From contig DKCV01000021.1 in NCBI GenBank assembly GCA_002449265.1, forward strand, positions 62,001 to 126,000: 64,000 nucleotides of DNA, written 5' to 3'. The translations under genes and the position numbers were made by a program. Below, piece by piece: positions 44,886-53,857 of this stretch. Source of the DNA: Caryophanales bacterium UBA6865 (GTDB lineage Bacteria; Bacillota_I; Bacilli_A; RFN20; CAG-826). A model generated the notes under the pieces. The model was not told where the DNA came from, did not search any database, and saw nothing but the letters and a program-made list of their open reading frames with translations. Numbering within the stretch: position 1 is the first letter of the stretch; the number at the start of each line of letters is the position of its first letter.

Positions 44886-46534
44886 ATGCCAAAAATTACT
44901 TTAGAACACGTCACAAAACGCTATGGCGCTTTTTACGCCGTTGACGATCTTAATCTTACGATAGATGACCGGTCTTTTGTCACTTTGCTTGGACCAAGTG
45001 GGTGTGGAAAAACGACGACATTGCGTATGATTGCCGGTTTAGAAACCCCAACTTCTGGCAAAATTACCATTGGTGATGAAGTAGTTTACGATAGCGAAGA
45101 AGGAATTAATATCCCTGCAAATAAGCGTCATGTTGGCTTTCTTTTCCAAAACTATGCGCTTTGGCCGCATATGACGGTCTACAAAAATATCACTTTCGGT
45201 CTACAAGAAGTGAAAGAAGAAATGCCACTTATTGCTACCGAATATAATAAATACATAGCCTTAGCCAAAGCCATCAAAGAACCAGCCCGCATCAAAAAGC
45301 AAATTGAATATTGCTACGATAAAAAAGGAAAACTTGATAGCGAGAAAGCCATCCGTTTCTTGATAGACGAATTTAAGATTTCTAGTTTTGCCGCGAAGGA
45401 ACTATTCTCCTTGAAGATGTATGAATTAGAAGGAGAAGAACTAAAGCGCTTTGTTGAGAAAAATTACGATGAATATCTCGATAAAGCAGATGAAGTTTTA
45501 GAGAGCATTGAAAATAAAGGCTTTACATTAAACGAAAAAGGCGAATATCTTCTCGATGGAAATCTTGTCAAAAAGCTTCGCAAATTAGACAAAGAAGAAA
45601 TCGATCTTCGCGTTCGTCATGTTGCTCGTGTGGTCAAAATCGGAGAATTTATGGATCGATATCCTAGCGAATTATCAGGTGACAGCAGCAGCGTGTCGCT
45701 ATCGCTAGAACCTTAGCGCCGGAGCCAAAAGTCATCTTCATGGATGAACCGCTTTCTAATCTTGACGCGAAACTTCGACTCGAAATGAGAAGTGAGTTAA
45801 AACGACTTCACATTGCGACTGGTTCGACTTTCGTTTATGTTACTCATGATCAGCAAGAAGCAATGACTTTAGCCACGAAGATTTGCTTAATCAATAATGG
45901 CGTCCTTCAACAATATGATGCGCCTTTAGATGTTTATCGAGCGCCGAATAATCTCTTTGTCGCTGATTTTATTGGTAATCCAAGCATTAATTTCATCGAA
46001 GCAAAAGCCGCCCAAAATGGAAAGAAAATTTCCTTGTCTTTCTTTGACGGGACCGTAAAAGCTACCTTTGAGCCTTCCTTTGCTTTGAATCTATCCGCGT
46101 TCTGCAAAGAACGAGATGAAAGGATGAAAAAGGAGAGTGAAGAAAGAAAAGCGAAACTTTCCATGAAAGGGGCTGTAGAAAAAGATAATGCAGACCGCGC
46201 CTTCAATTATCGTATCGAAAAGGTTAATGGCGCGATTACGGCGGAAGAAGAACACAATATCGCCGAAGACATCTTTATTTTAGGCATTCGTCCTGAATTC
46301 ATTGACCTTCAAGAAGAAAATGGCATTGAGGCAGAAATTTATAGTGCTCTTCCGACTGGTATGGAGACAACCGTAAAAATTCGTATTGGCGAATATATCC
46401 TTACGGCAGTGGTCTTTGGCGGGGTAGATTATCGGATCGGGGCCAAAGCGAAGATTAGTTTTATAGGTAAGGAACTACTCCTTCTTGACCGTAAATCAGG
46501 AAGAATCATTGCTGAGGGTAGCCTAAAACTATAA
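44886..46534 (+). pseudogene. ABC importer ATPase (MalK/PotA type), single-base frameshift in signature motif
   Basis: The first frame gives Walker A GPSGCGKTT (36-44) and Q-loop Gln88 and reads to YPSELSG (residue 265), then shifts and stops at 45716. The second frame resumes at once with QQQRVAIARTLAPEPKVIFMDEP and the H-loop YVTHDQ, continuing into a TOBE regulatory domain. One missing base at about 45681 (GGTGA for expected GGTGGA) explains it. Restored length would be about 549 residues. About 130 extra residues sit between the Q-loop and signature, far more than in MalK; large insertions are known in mycoplasma PotA/UgpC. The rest is undamaged, so sequencing or assembly error, a recent mutation, or programmed frameshifting are all possible. 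Confidence 0.85.
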
Positions 46535-46549
46535 AAACTAGTTTTTTGG

Positions 46550-46583
46550 AATAGAAGCGAGCAAATATCTCGCTTCTATTTTC
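46550..46583 (+). terminator. Terminator of the ABC importer operon
   Basis: A perfect 12-base stem AATAGAAGCGAG (46550-46561) / CTCGCTTCTATT (46569-46580), a seven-base loop, then TTTTC. Confidence 0.9.
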
Positions 46584-46601
46584 ATTTAAGCGCTCTCAGG
46601 C

Positions 46602-46630
46602 TTTTTATTCCTTAGAAAAATCAGTATACT
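46602..46630 (+). promoter_or_regulatory. Candidate glgB promoter
   Basis: TATACT (46625-46630) with a weak TTTTTA 17 bases upstream (46602-46607). It lies between the importer terminator and the glgB ATG at 46652, which lacks an obvious strong ribosome-binding site. Confidence 0.45.
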
Positions 46631-46651
46631 TATTAGGTATTTCATAAATTT

Positions 46652-48562
46652 ATGGCATTTGGAATTCTTTATGACTATTTGATGGGTCAATCAACCCACG
46701 CCTTCGATTATTTTGGTGCTCATTTTGGAACCCTAGAATTACCAGGGAAAAACAAAAATGAAAAGCCTACTATTTTATCTGGCGTCTATTTCCGACTCTA
46801 TGCGCCTTTAGCGGAAGACGTTTCTGTGATTGGTGAGTGGAATAATTGGGATGTTACCGCCAATAAGATGAAGAAAGTGGATCCCTGTGGTTGCTTTGAG
46901 ACTTTTGTTCCAGGACTTCACAACTACGAATGCTATAAATTCCATTTTAAAAACGCGAAAGGGCAATACGTAGATAAGGCTGATCCTTTTGCTTTCTTTA
47001 GCGAAATGAGGCCACAATCTTGCTCCCGAGTATTCGACATTCGTAATTTTGCTTGGCACGATAAAAAATGGCTCAAGAACCGTAGTCGAAATTTCGATAA
47101 CGCGATGAGCATTTACGAAATTCACCTTGGTTCCTGGAAGGGGAAAATCGATGGACGCTTCCCTAGCTACGAAGAGGTGGCTGATTACTTAATTCCTTAT
47201 TTAAAGGAAACTGGCTATACCCATGTTGAGATTATGCCTATCACTCAATATCCTTTTGATGGTTCTTGGGGATACCAGACAACAGGCTTTTATAGTGTGG
47301 ATTCGCGGTACGGAAATCCCTTCCAACTCATGAGCTTTGTTGACCGGCTTCATGAGGCTGGATTTGGGGTGATTTTAGATTTCGCCCCGGTTCATTTTGC
47401 AACCGATAGCTACGCTTTAAGGGAATTTGACGGCTCCCATTTATTTGAATATAGCGATGAAGCGCACGCTTATTCCCCTTGGGGAAGCTGCTTATTCGAT
47501 TTAGGGAAGGACCCAGTCCGTTCTTTCTTAATGAGCGCGATGAACTATTTTTTAACCTATTTCCATTTTGATGGGATTCGCGTTGATGCGGTGAGCAATC
47601 TTATTTATTGGGATGGGAATAAAAACCATGGCGAAAACGATGGGGCGCTTGAATTCATTCGTCGATTAAACGGCAAACTTCATTACGAACATCCTTCGAT
47701 TATGATGATTGCGGAAGATAGCACCGATTATTTAGGCGTGACGCGACCAGTTGAATACGGTGGATTAGGTTTCGATTATAAGTGGGATTTAGGATGGATG
47801 AACGATACTTTGAAGTATTATTCTCTTGACCCGATTTATAAAAAATGGGATCACAACAAGTTAACCTTCTCCATGGCTTATTTTTATAGCGAAAACTTCC
47901 TTTTGCCTTTGTCTCATGATGAAGTGGTACATGGGAAAGGGACTATCATCAACAAGATGTATGGGGATTACGAAACCAAATTCGCCTTATTAAGGAATTT
48001 ATTCACCTATCAATTCGCTCACCCTGGGAAAAAGCTCAATTTCATGGGAAATGAGCTTGGTAGCTTTGATGAATGGAACGAAAACCGTTCTTTGCCTTGG
48101 AATTTATTAACTTATCCAAAGCACGATTCCGTCCGTCGCCTTATGCGCGATCTCAATCTCATTTATCGTGATGAGAAAGCAATGCATTTTGAAGAACATA
48201 ACCCTGCCCATTTTTCTTGGACTCTTGTGGATAACTACGATCAAAGCGTGTTTGCTTTTACACGAAGAGTCGATGATAGCGAACTATTATTTGTTTTCAA
48301 TATGACCCCAAATTATTACGAAAATTACGATGTTGGCGTCTATAACGAAGGGGAATGGTTTGAATTATTCAATAGTGATAAAGACGTTTACGGCGGGAAT
48401 AATCAATATAATGGTTTATCATGCTTTACTTCAATCGGCGCGCCAGAAGGACGTCCGTATCATATTACGATTAAGTTAGGAAGTTACGCTGCGCTCATTA
48501 TGAAGCGAAAGATAGTAAAGAAAGCGGTAACGAAAAGAAAAAGAACTCGGAAAGTTAACTAA
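46652..48562 (+). CDS. glgB: 1,4-alpha-glucan branching enzyme
   Basis: 636 residues. An N-terminal CBM48 (SGVYFRLYAPLAEDVSVIGEWNNW) precedes a GH13 barrel with the catalytic nucleophile Asp in DGIRVDAVSN, acid/base Glu in MIAEDST and transition-state Asp in LPLSHDEVVHGKG, then a C-terminal beta domain and a Lys/Arg-rich tail. It creates alpha-1,6 branches in glycogen. It is directly upstream of glgP; glgC and glgA are not in the window. Confidence 0.95.
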   Translation: MAFGILYDYLMGQSTHAFDYFGAHFGTLELPGKNKNEKPTILSGVYFRLYAPLAEDVSVIGEWNNWDVTANKMKKVDPCGCFETFVPGLHNYECYKFHFKNAKGQYVDKADPFAFFSEMRPQSCSRVFDIRNFAWHDKKWLKNRSRNFDNAMSIYEIHLGSWKGKIDGRFPSYEEVADYLIPYLKETGYTHVEIMPITQYPFDGSWGYQTTGFYSVDSRYGNPFQLMSFVDRLHEAGFGVILDFAPVHFATDSYALREFDGSHLFEYSDEAHAYSPWGSCLFDLGKDPVRSFLMSAMNYFLTYFHFDGIRVDAVSNLIYWDGNKNHGENDGALEFIRRLNGKLHYEHPSIMMIAEDSTDYLGVTRPVEYGGLGFDYKWDLGWMNDTLKYYSLDPIYKKWDHNKLTFSMAYFYSENFLLPLSHDEVVHGKGTIINKMYGDYETKFALLRNLFTYQFAHPGKKLNFMGNELGSFDEWNENRSLPWNLLTYPKHDSVRRLMRDLNLIYRDEKAMHFEEHNPAHFSWTLVDNYDQSVFAFTRRVDDSELLFVFNMTPNYYENYDVGVYNEGEWFELFNSDKDVYGGNNQYNGLSCFTSIGAPEGRPYHITIKLGSYAALIMKRKIVKKAVTKRKRTRKVN

Positions 48563-48582
48563 AGGGGAGAGGAGTATTCATC

Positions 48583-51003
48583 ATGTTTCAGAACAAACTG
48601 GATTTTAAGCAGGATTTTGAAAGAAGGCTAAGCGAAAAATACGGTCGTAGCGTTGAAGATAGTCATATTACTGAACGTTATGACATTCTAGGGGAGATGG
48701 TACGCGATTACGCTGGTTACGATTGGAGAGCGTGCCGCGAAGCCATGTTTAAAGGAAAAAGCAAGCAAGCCATCTATTTTTCCATGGAATTCCTTATTGG
48801 AAGGCTTCTTGTCAATAACATGCAAAACCTTGGCATTTATAATGTCGCTAAGGATGGTCTAGCGGAACTTGGTATCGATATTAACGAATTAGAGGATCTT
48901 GAACCAGATGCAGGGCTAGGCAATGGCGGCTTAGGCCGATTAGCGGCTTGTTTTCTCGATAGTAGCGCGTCTATAGGCTATCCAGTGCATGGCAATACCA
49001 TCCGTTATGAATATGGTTTTTTCCGCCAAAAATTCGTGGATGGGAAACAAATTGAATTACCAGATCAATGGCTTAGCAATGGCTTTGTTTTTGAGGTTAG
49101 AAAACCAAAGCACGCCGTGGAAGTCTCTTTCTATGGGCAAGCCGAAACTTATATTAAGCCCGATGGCAATTACGCGATTCGGACGGTCAATGCGCGCTGC
49201 GTTCGCGCCGTTCCCTATGACGTCAGTGTCGTTGGTTATCGAAATGGCGTCGCGAATACGTTGCGTTTATGGAGCGCAGAACCGAGCGAAAAAAATCTTC
49301 CTACTGATTGCTCTTTTAATGAATATTTAGCCACCTTGAAGGAACTTTGCTTTGGCTTATATCCGGATGATTCGACTGAACACGGAAGATTACTCCGCCT
49401 CCGTCAGCAATACTTCTTGGTCTCGGCTGGACTTCAATCCTCCATGAGAGGGCATTTACGCCGATATGGCACCTTAAAGAACTTTGCCGAAAAATATTGC
49501 TTCCAGCTCAATGATACTCATCCGATTTTAGCAATTCCTGAAATGATGCGTTTGCTCATGGATGAATATGGTTTCGGTTGGGATGATGCTTGGGACATCG
49601 TGACTCATTCTATCGCTTATACTAACCATACCGTTATGCCAGAAGCCTTAGAAAAATGGCCTGTTACCTATATGCAAGGATTGCTTCCTCGCATTTATAT
49701 GATTATCGAAGAAATCAATCGCCGTTTTAATAACTACATGGTCGAAAAAGGCGTTGACCCAGATAAACGTTATCAAATGTCTATCATTCGAGATGGCCAG
49801 ATCCATATGACCAATATGGCCATATATGCGGGATATAGCGTAAATGGGGTAGCGAAAATCCATACCGAAATTCTTGAAAATTACACCTTTAAGAATTTCT
49901 ATGAGCTTTTCCCGAATAAATTCTCCAACAAAACGAATGGCGTCACTCATCGCCGCTGGCTACTATACGCAAACCCTTCCTTAGCGAAAATTATCACTGA
50001 AAAAATTGGCGATGAATGGATTCGTAATCCAGAGAAACTCGCTGACTTTGCAAAATTTGCCGATGATAAGAAAACGCAAGATGCCGTTTTGAAATCAAAG
50101 CATGAAAATAAAGTTAAATTTGCAAGATTTGTCGCCAAGCAATACGGTATCGAAATTGATCCAAATAGTATTTTCGACACCCAGATCAAACGTCTTCATG
50201 CTTATAAGCGTCAATTGCTCAACGTTTTCCATATCATGAACGAATATTTGACGTTCAAAGATGATCCGAAAAAATTCAAGATGATTCCTCATACTTATAT
50301 TTTTGGCGCGAAAGCTGCTCCAAGCTATGAATATGCCAAAAGAATCATCGAATTGATTCTTTCCGTTGCCGATGTCATTAATCATGACGAAGAGGCGAAT
50401 AAATTCATGAAGATCGTCTTTGTGGAGAATTATGGCGTTACTTTGGCCGAAAAGATTATTCCTGCAAGCGATATTAGCGAGCAAATCTCCACAGCTGGCA
50501 AAGAAGCAAGCGGCACAAGTAATATGAAACTCATGATGAACGGAGCGATTACATTAGGAACGCTTGATGGCGCTAATATTGAAATAGCGAATTTAGCAGG
50601 CGAAGAAAACGAAGTCATCTTCGGACTTACGGCAAACGAAGTTCAATCAATGGTGGATAATGGAAGCTACAATCCTTGGGATATATATAATTCCAATGCA
50701 TCTATTAAACGCGTTTTGGATAGTTTATTCTTAGGGCCATGGGCCAAAAATGACCGTTTCCGCTTCATTTTCGATGAAATCATGAACCATGGCGATCAAT
50801 ATTTCATTTTAGCCGATTATGTTAGCTATGCTGAAGCTTGCCAAAAAGCGAATGACTTCTATGCGGACAAGCGTGCCTTTGCTCATGCTTCAATTATGAA
50901 TATCGCTCGTAGTGGCCATTTCTCTAGTGACCGGACGATTGAAGAATACAATCGGGATATCTGGCATTTAAAGAAAATCAACGTGAGGGCTGACGATGAA
51001 TAG
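48583..51003 (+). CDS. glgP: Glycogen/maltodextrin phosphorylase
   Basis: 806 residues, standard length. Key motifs: NGGLGRLAACFLDS, RIYMIIEEINRRF, the phosphate-binding QIKRLHAYKRQLLN, and the PLP site EASGTSNMKLMMNGA with the Schiff-base lysine. It releases glucose-1-phosphate from alpha-1,4-glucans. A good AGAGGAG site precedes the ATG. It overlaps the following dUTPase gene by eight bases. Confidence 0.96.
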   Translation: MFQNKLDFKQDFERRLSEKYGRSVEDSHITERYDILGEMVRDYAGYDWRACREAMFKGKSKQAIYFSMEFLIGRLLVNNMQNLGIYNVAKDGLAELGIDINELEDLEPDAGLGNGGLGRLAACFLDSSASIGYPVHGNTIRYEYGFFRQKFVDGKQIELPDQWLSNGFVFEVRKPKHAVEVSFYGQAETYIKPDGNYAIRTVNARCVRAVPYDVSVVGYRNGVANTLRLWSAEPSEKNLPTDCSFNEYLATLKELCFGLYPDDSTEHGRLLRLRQQYFLVSAGLQSSMRGHLRRYGTLKNFAEKYCFQLNDTHPILAIPEMMRLLMDEYGFGWDDAWDIVTHSIAYTNHTVMPEALEKWPVTYMQGLLPRIYMIIEEINRRFNNYMVEKGVDPDKRYQMSIIRDGQIHMTNMAIYAGYSVNGVAKIHTEILENYTFKNFYELFPNKFSNKTNGVTHRRWLLYANPSLAKIITEKIGDEWIRNPEKLADFAKFADDKKTQDAVLKSKHENKVKFARFVAKQYGIEIDPNSIFDTQIKRLHAYKRQLLNVFHIMNEYLTFKDDPKKFKMIPHTYIFGAKAAPSYEYAKRIIELILSVADVINHDEEANKFMKIVFVENYGVTLAEKIIPASDISEQISTAGKEASGTSNMKLMMNGAITLGTLDGANIEIANLAGEENEVIFGLTANEVQSMVDNGSYNPWDIYNSNASIKRVLDSLFLGPWAKNDRFRFIFDEIMNHGDQYFILADYVSYAEACQKANDFYADKRAFAHASIMNIARSGHFSSDRTIEEYNRDIWHLKKINVRADDE

Positions 51004-51490
51004 CATTGATGTAACGCCCTTATTTGCTTTACAAAGTGGCTTAGATAATGAGATTCATAAGCTTCATCATGAAAGCTATAACTCGACTCTTCATAAACGG
51101 ATTCTTGCCTTATTTGTAGAACTCGGAGAGTTCGCTAATGAAACACGTTGTTTTAAGTTTTGGAGCGTAAAAGGGCCATCTACTAAAGAAGTAATACTCG
51201 ATGAATATGCCGATGCTTTGCATTTTTTCTTGTCATTAGGTTTAGCCATTGGCGTTAAGGAAATGAAAGCGGATTTTGCGCCTCGATGTTCTACTATTGT
51301 GGAACAATTAGAAGCAATATACGTTGATGTCGCCTCTTTTAGTGAACATCTTGATGAAACACACTATAAAGCGGCGTTTACGGATTTCTTGAATCTTCTT
51401 CCTTTGCTTCATTATAGCGATATGGACGCTATCGATGCTTATAAGAAAAAATTAGCGGTTAATTACGCTCGTCAAAAAAATCACTATTAA
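50996..51490 (+). CDS. Dimeric (all-alpha) dUTP diphosphatase
   Basis: 164 residues of the dUTPase_2/MazG-like class. The metal-binding acidic motifs are ELGEFANE and DEYADALHF, with the conserved FKFWS between them. It converts dUTP to dUMP, preventing uracil incorporation. Its start lies inside the end of glgP (eight-base overlap), so it is translationally tied to glycogen breakdown genes for no evident metabolic reason. A terminator follows. Confidence 0.85.
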   Translation: MNSIDVTPLFALQSGLDNEIHKLHHESYNSTLHKRILALFVELGEFANETRCFKFWSVKGPSTKEVILDEYADALHFFLSLGLAIGVKEMKADFAPRCSTIVEQLEAIYVDVASFSEHLDETHYKAAFTDFLNLLPLLHYSDMDAIDAYKKKLAVNYARQKNHY

Positions 51491-51498
51491 TTCATACT

Positions 51499-51538
51499 AA
51501 ATAAAGGGTTTTTTGCGAAATTCCTTTATTTTTTCTTT
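51499..51538 (+). terminator. Terminator of the glgB-glgP-dUTPase operon
   Basis: AAATAAAGG (51499-51507) pairs with CCTTTATTT (51523-51531), with inner TTT/AAA pairing in the loop, followed by a T-rich tract. Confidence 0.8.
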
Positions 51539-51575
51539 TATCTAGTTAAAAATATCACTAGTAAAGAAGAAAATC

Positions 51576-53294
51576 ATGAATTCGATTGAACACTGGTGGA
51601 CAAAGTCTATCGGATATATTGTTTATCCGGAATCTTTTTTGGATACAAACGGGGATGGAATTGGCGATCTTAATGGCATTTCCTCAAAACTTAATTATCT
51701 CCATGATTTAGGAATTAATCTTCTTTGGATCTGTCCTATTTTCGATTCCCCGATGGCGGATAATGGGTATGACGTTTCTAACTATACCAAAATCAATCCA
51801 CGTTTTGGAACGATGGAGGACTTTGCAAATTTATTAAATAAAGCTCATTCTCTAGGCATTCGCGTTATTTTGGATTTTCCGCTTAATCACACGAGCGACG
51901 AACACCCTTGGTTTCAAATGGCTATTAAAGACGATAATAGCGAAGAACATGGCTATTATTTCTTTAAGAAAGGGAAAACGGAGAATGGCAAAACCCTTCC
52001 TCCGAATAACTGGGAAAGCTTTTTTGGAGGCAGTGTTTGGGAAAAAGTTCCAGGAAAAGAAGACGAATATTACTTCCATTTATTTGATAAGAAAATGCCT
52101 GATGTGAATTGGGATAATCCTAAATTAAGAGAAAAATATTACGAAATCGCTAAGTTTTGGCTAGATAAAGGAGTGGACGGGTTTCGGCTTGATGCGTGCG
52201 CCCATTTAGCGAAAGATACTTCTTTTAAGGATTCTAATAAGCCACTAGACGAATCTGGCTATGCTCTTGATACGGATTGCTATTCAAACCGCAACGAGCT
52301 TATTAATTATCTAAATGATTTTAAAAAGAACGTCTTTTCTCATTATGACTGCTTGCTTATTGGAGAAATCGGCGGAGCGATATCTCCCATCGATAGCTTG
52401 AAATTAACTTCTTATCGCGATGGGCCTCTCAACATGGCTTTCAATTTCGACACCGTTTGGAATAATGGTGCGTTTGATTCCATTACGAAAAAAGACGAAG
52501 AAATTCGCACTGATGTTTTGCTCCTTAAGCAAAATTTCATGCGCTGGTATAAGGCCTGTCATGAACAAGCCGATATGCCTTTATATTGGTGTAATCAAGA
52601 CCATCCGCGCGTCTTAAGCCAATATGGCGACATCCGCTTCCGTAATGAAAGCGCGAAAATGCTTCTTACAACCTTATTATTTCTTTATGGCACGCCTTTC
52701 TTATTCCAAGGCGAAGAAATCGGCATGAGTAACGCGAGATATTCGCATGTTGAGGATTTCTTTATCGGCGATCCTAGCGATAAAGATGAAGCCTTGTCCT
52801 TAAGAAAACGCGGCTTTAAAGAAGAAGAGATTCTTGCTTATTTTAGACGTTGCAGCCGCGCGAACGCTCGAACTCCTCTTCAATGGAGCAAAGAAGAAAA
52901 CGCTGGTTTTTCTAGCGCAAAGCTCCCTCTTCCAATCGATAATAGCTACCTAGAAGGTGTCAATGTTCTCTCAGAAATGGAAGACCCTTGTAGTATCTTA
53001 AATTTTTATCAATACGCGATTTGGAAAAGGCGCGATCCTTTAATTAACGAAAGCGTGATTCACGGGAAACTCTCTTTAGCGGATCCGAATCACCCAGATG
53101 TTTTTGCTTATCTCCATAGTGGCGGTTCGCTCCAAAAATTGATGGTGATTAGCAATTTCCGCCCTTATGAAGTTAAATTCACTTTTTATTATGACATTCG
53201 GGATGTTCTCCTTCATAATTATGAAGGCGTCAACTTAGATAACCATGTGTTTACTTTGCGCCCATTTGAATCTTTCTTATTGATCTTACGATGA
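51576..53294 (+). CDS. malL: GH13 alpha-glucosidase / oligo-1,6-glucosidase
   Basis: 572 residues. The GH13 barrel starts with VYPESFLDTNGDGIGDLNGI. Catalytic nucleophile Asp is in GFRLDACAH, acid/base Glu in LLIGEIGG, and the third Asp in CNQDHPRVLS. The calcium-loop DTNGDGIGD is typical of the exo-acting oligo-1,6-/alpha-glucosidase subfamily. The absence of a signal peptide means it acts on imported or glycogen-derived oligosaccharides. It heads a tightly overlapped four-gene operon with the regulator, the MalK-like protein and the small membrane protein. Whether alpha-1,4 or alpha-1,6 bonds are preferred is not determined. Confidence 0.88.
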   Translation: MNSIEHWWTKSIGYIVYPESFLDTNGDGIGDLNGISSKLNYLHDLGINLLWICPIFDSPMADNGYDVSNYTKINPRFGTMEDFANLLNKAHSLGIRVILDFPLNHTSDEHPWFQMAIKDDNSEEHGYYFFKKGKTENGKTLPPNNWESFFGGSVWEKVPGKEDEYYFHLFDKKMPDVNWDNPKLREKYYEIAKFWLDKGVDGFRLDACAHLAKDTSFKDSNKPLDESGYALDTDCYSNRNELINYLNDFKKNVFSHYDCLLIGEIGGAISPIDSLKLTSYRDGPLNMAFNFDTVWNNGAFDSITKKDEEIRTDVLLLKQNFMRWYKACHEQADMPLYWCNQDHPRVLSQYGDIRFRNESAKMLLTTLLFLYGTPFLFQGEEIGMSNARYSHVEDFFIGDPSDKDEALSLRKRGFKEEEILAYFRRCSRANARTPLQWSKEENAGFSSAKLPLPIDNSYLEGVNVLSEMEDPCSILNFYQYAIWKRRDPLINESVIHGKLSLADPNHPDVFAYLHSGGSLQKLMVISNFRPYEVKFTFYYDIRDVLLHNYEGVNLDNHVFTLRPFESFLLILR

Positions 53295-53857
53295 ACGCAC
53301 TTTATTGGATTAAATCGAACGCTCCTTTTTCGCGGAACTCTTTTAAAAATCGTCTGGATGCTTTAGGCGTTAATTACGAGTTGGAAGTGCGCGGTGAGCA
53401 AGAACTCTTTTTACATGTCGAAAAAGATATTTCCCACGCCTTAGAAGGAATCCTTATCACGATAGGGGAAAACGAATCCGTGAAAGTGAGTGCTTTAAAA
53501 ACGCATAATACCAAAGAATTAGCGGCGAAATGCATCGGCGAAACGCTCGCTTTTTATCCCAATAGCGTTCGCTATATTAGCGATATCCTCCTTAAAGAAC
53601 TTTCCTTTGGAAATTTTTCTTCCTTCCCTTTATTAAGCGCGGAATTTCGCGACGTGAACGAAATCAATTTATTGACGGTAGGGGCGTATTTACGAAATGG
53701 TTGCTCGATAAATGAAGCCGCCGAAAGCCTTTATGTGCATCGTAATACCTTTCGATATCGATTAGAAAATTTTTATAAAGAAACAAATATCGATATTCAT
53801 GATTACCATTCCGCTCTCTTGCTTGAATTATATTTCCAACTCGGGAGAAAAAGCTAA
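53291..53857 (+). CDS. PucR-type helix-turn-helix regulator (short)
   Basis: 188 residues. The C-terminal 60 residues match the PucR/CdaR helix-turn-helix: LLTVGAYLRNGCSINEAAESLYVHRNTFRYRLENF. The N-terminal part (1-120) is a small alpha/beta region without a recognised sensor. CdaR/PucR proteins are usually carbohydrate- or purine-responsive activators. It overlaps the glucosidase stop (ATGA) and is followed with no gap by the MalK-like gene, so a role in controlling glycogen/maltodextrin genes is likely by context. Confidence 0.78.
   Translation: MNALYWIKSNAPFSRNSFKNRLDALGVNYELEVRGEQELFLHVEKDISHALEGILITIGENESVKVSALKTHNTKELAAKCIGETLAFYPNSVRYISDILLKELSFGNFSSFPLLSAEFRDVNEINLLTVGAYLRNGCSINEAAESLYVHRNTFRYRLENFYKETNIDIHDYHSALLLELYFQLGRKS

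Noticed and set aside
45683..45695. CAGCAGCAGC as a programmed frameshift signal
   Set aside because: Not a heptameric slippery sequence and no downstream pseudoknot is apparent; the repeat simply encodes QQQ of the ABC signature.
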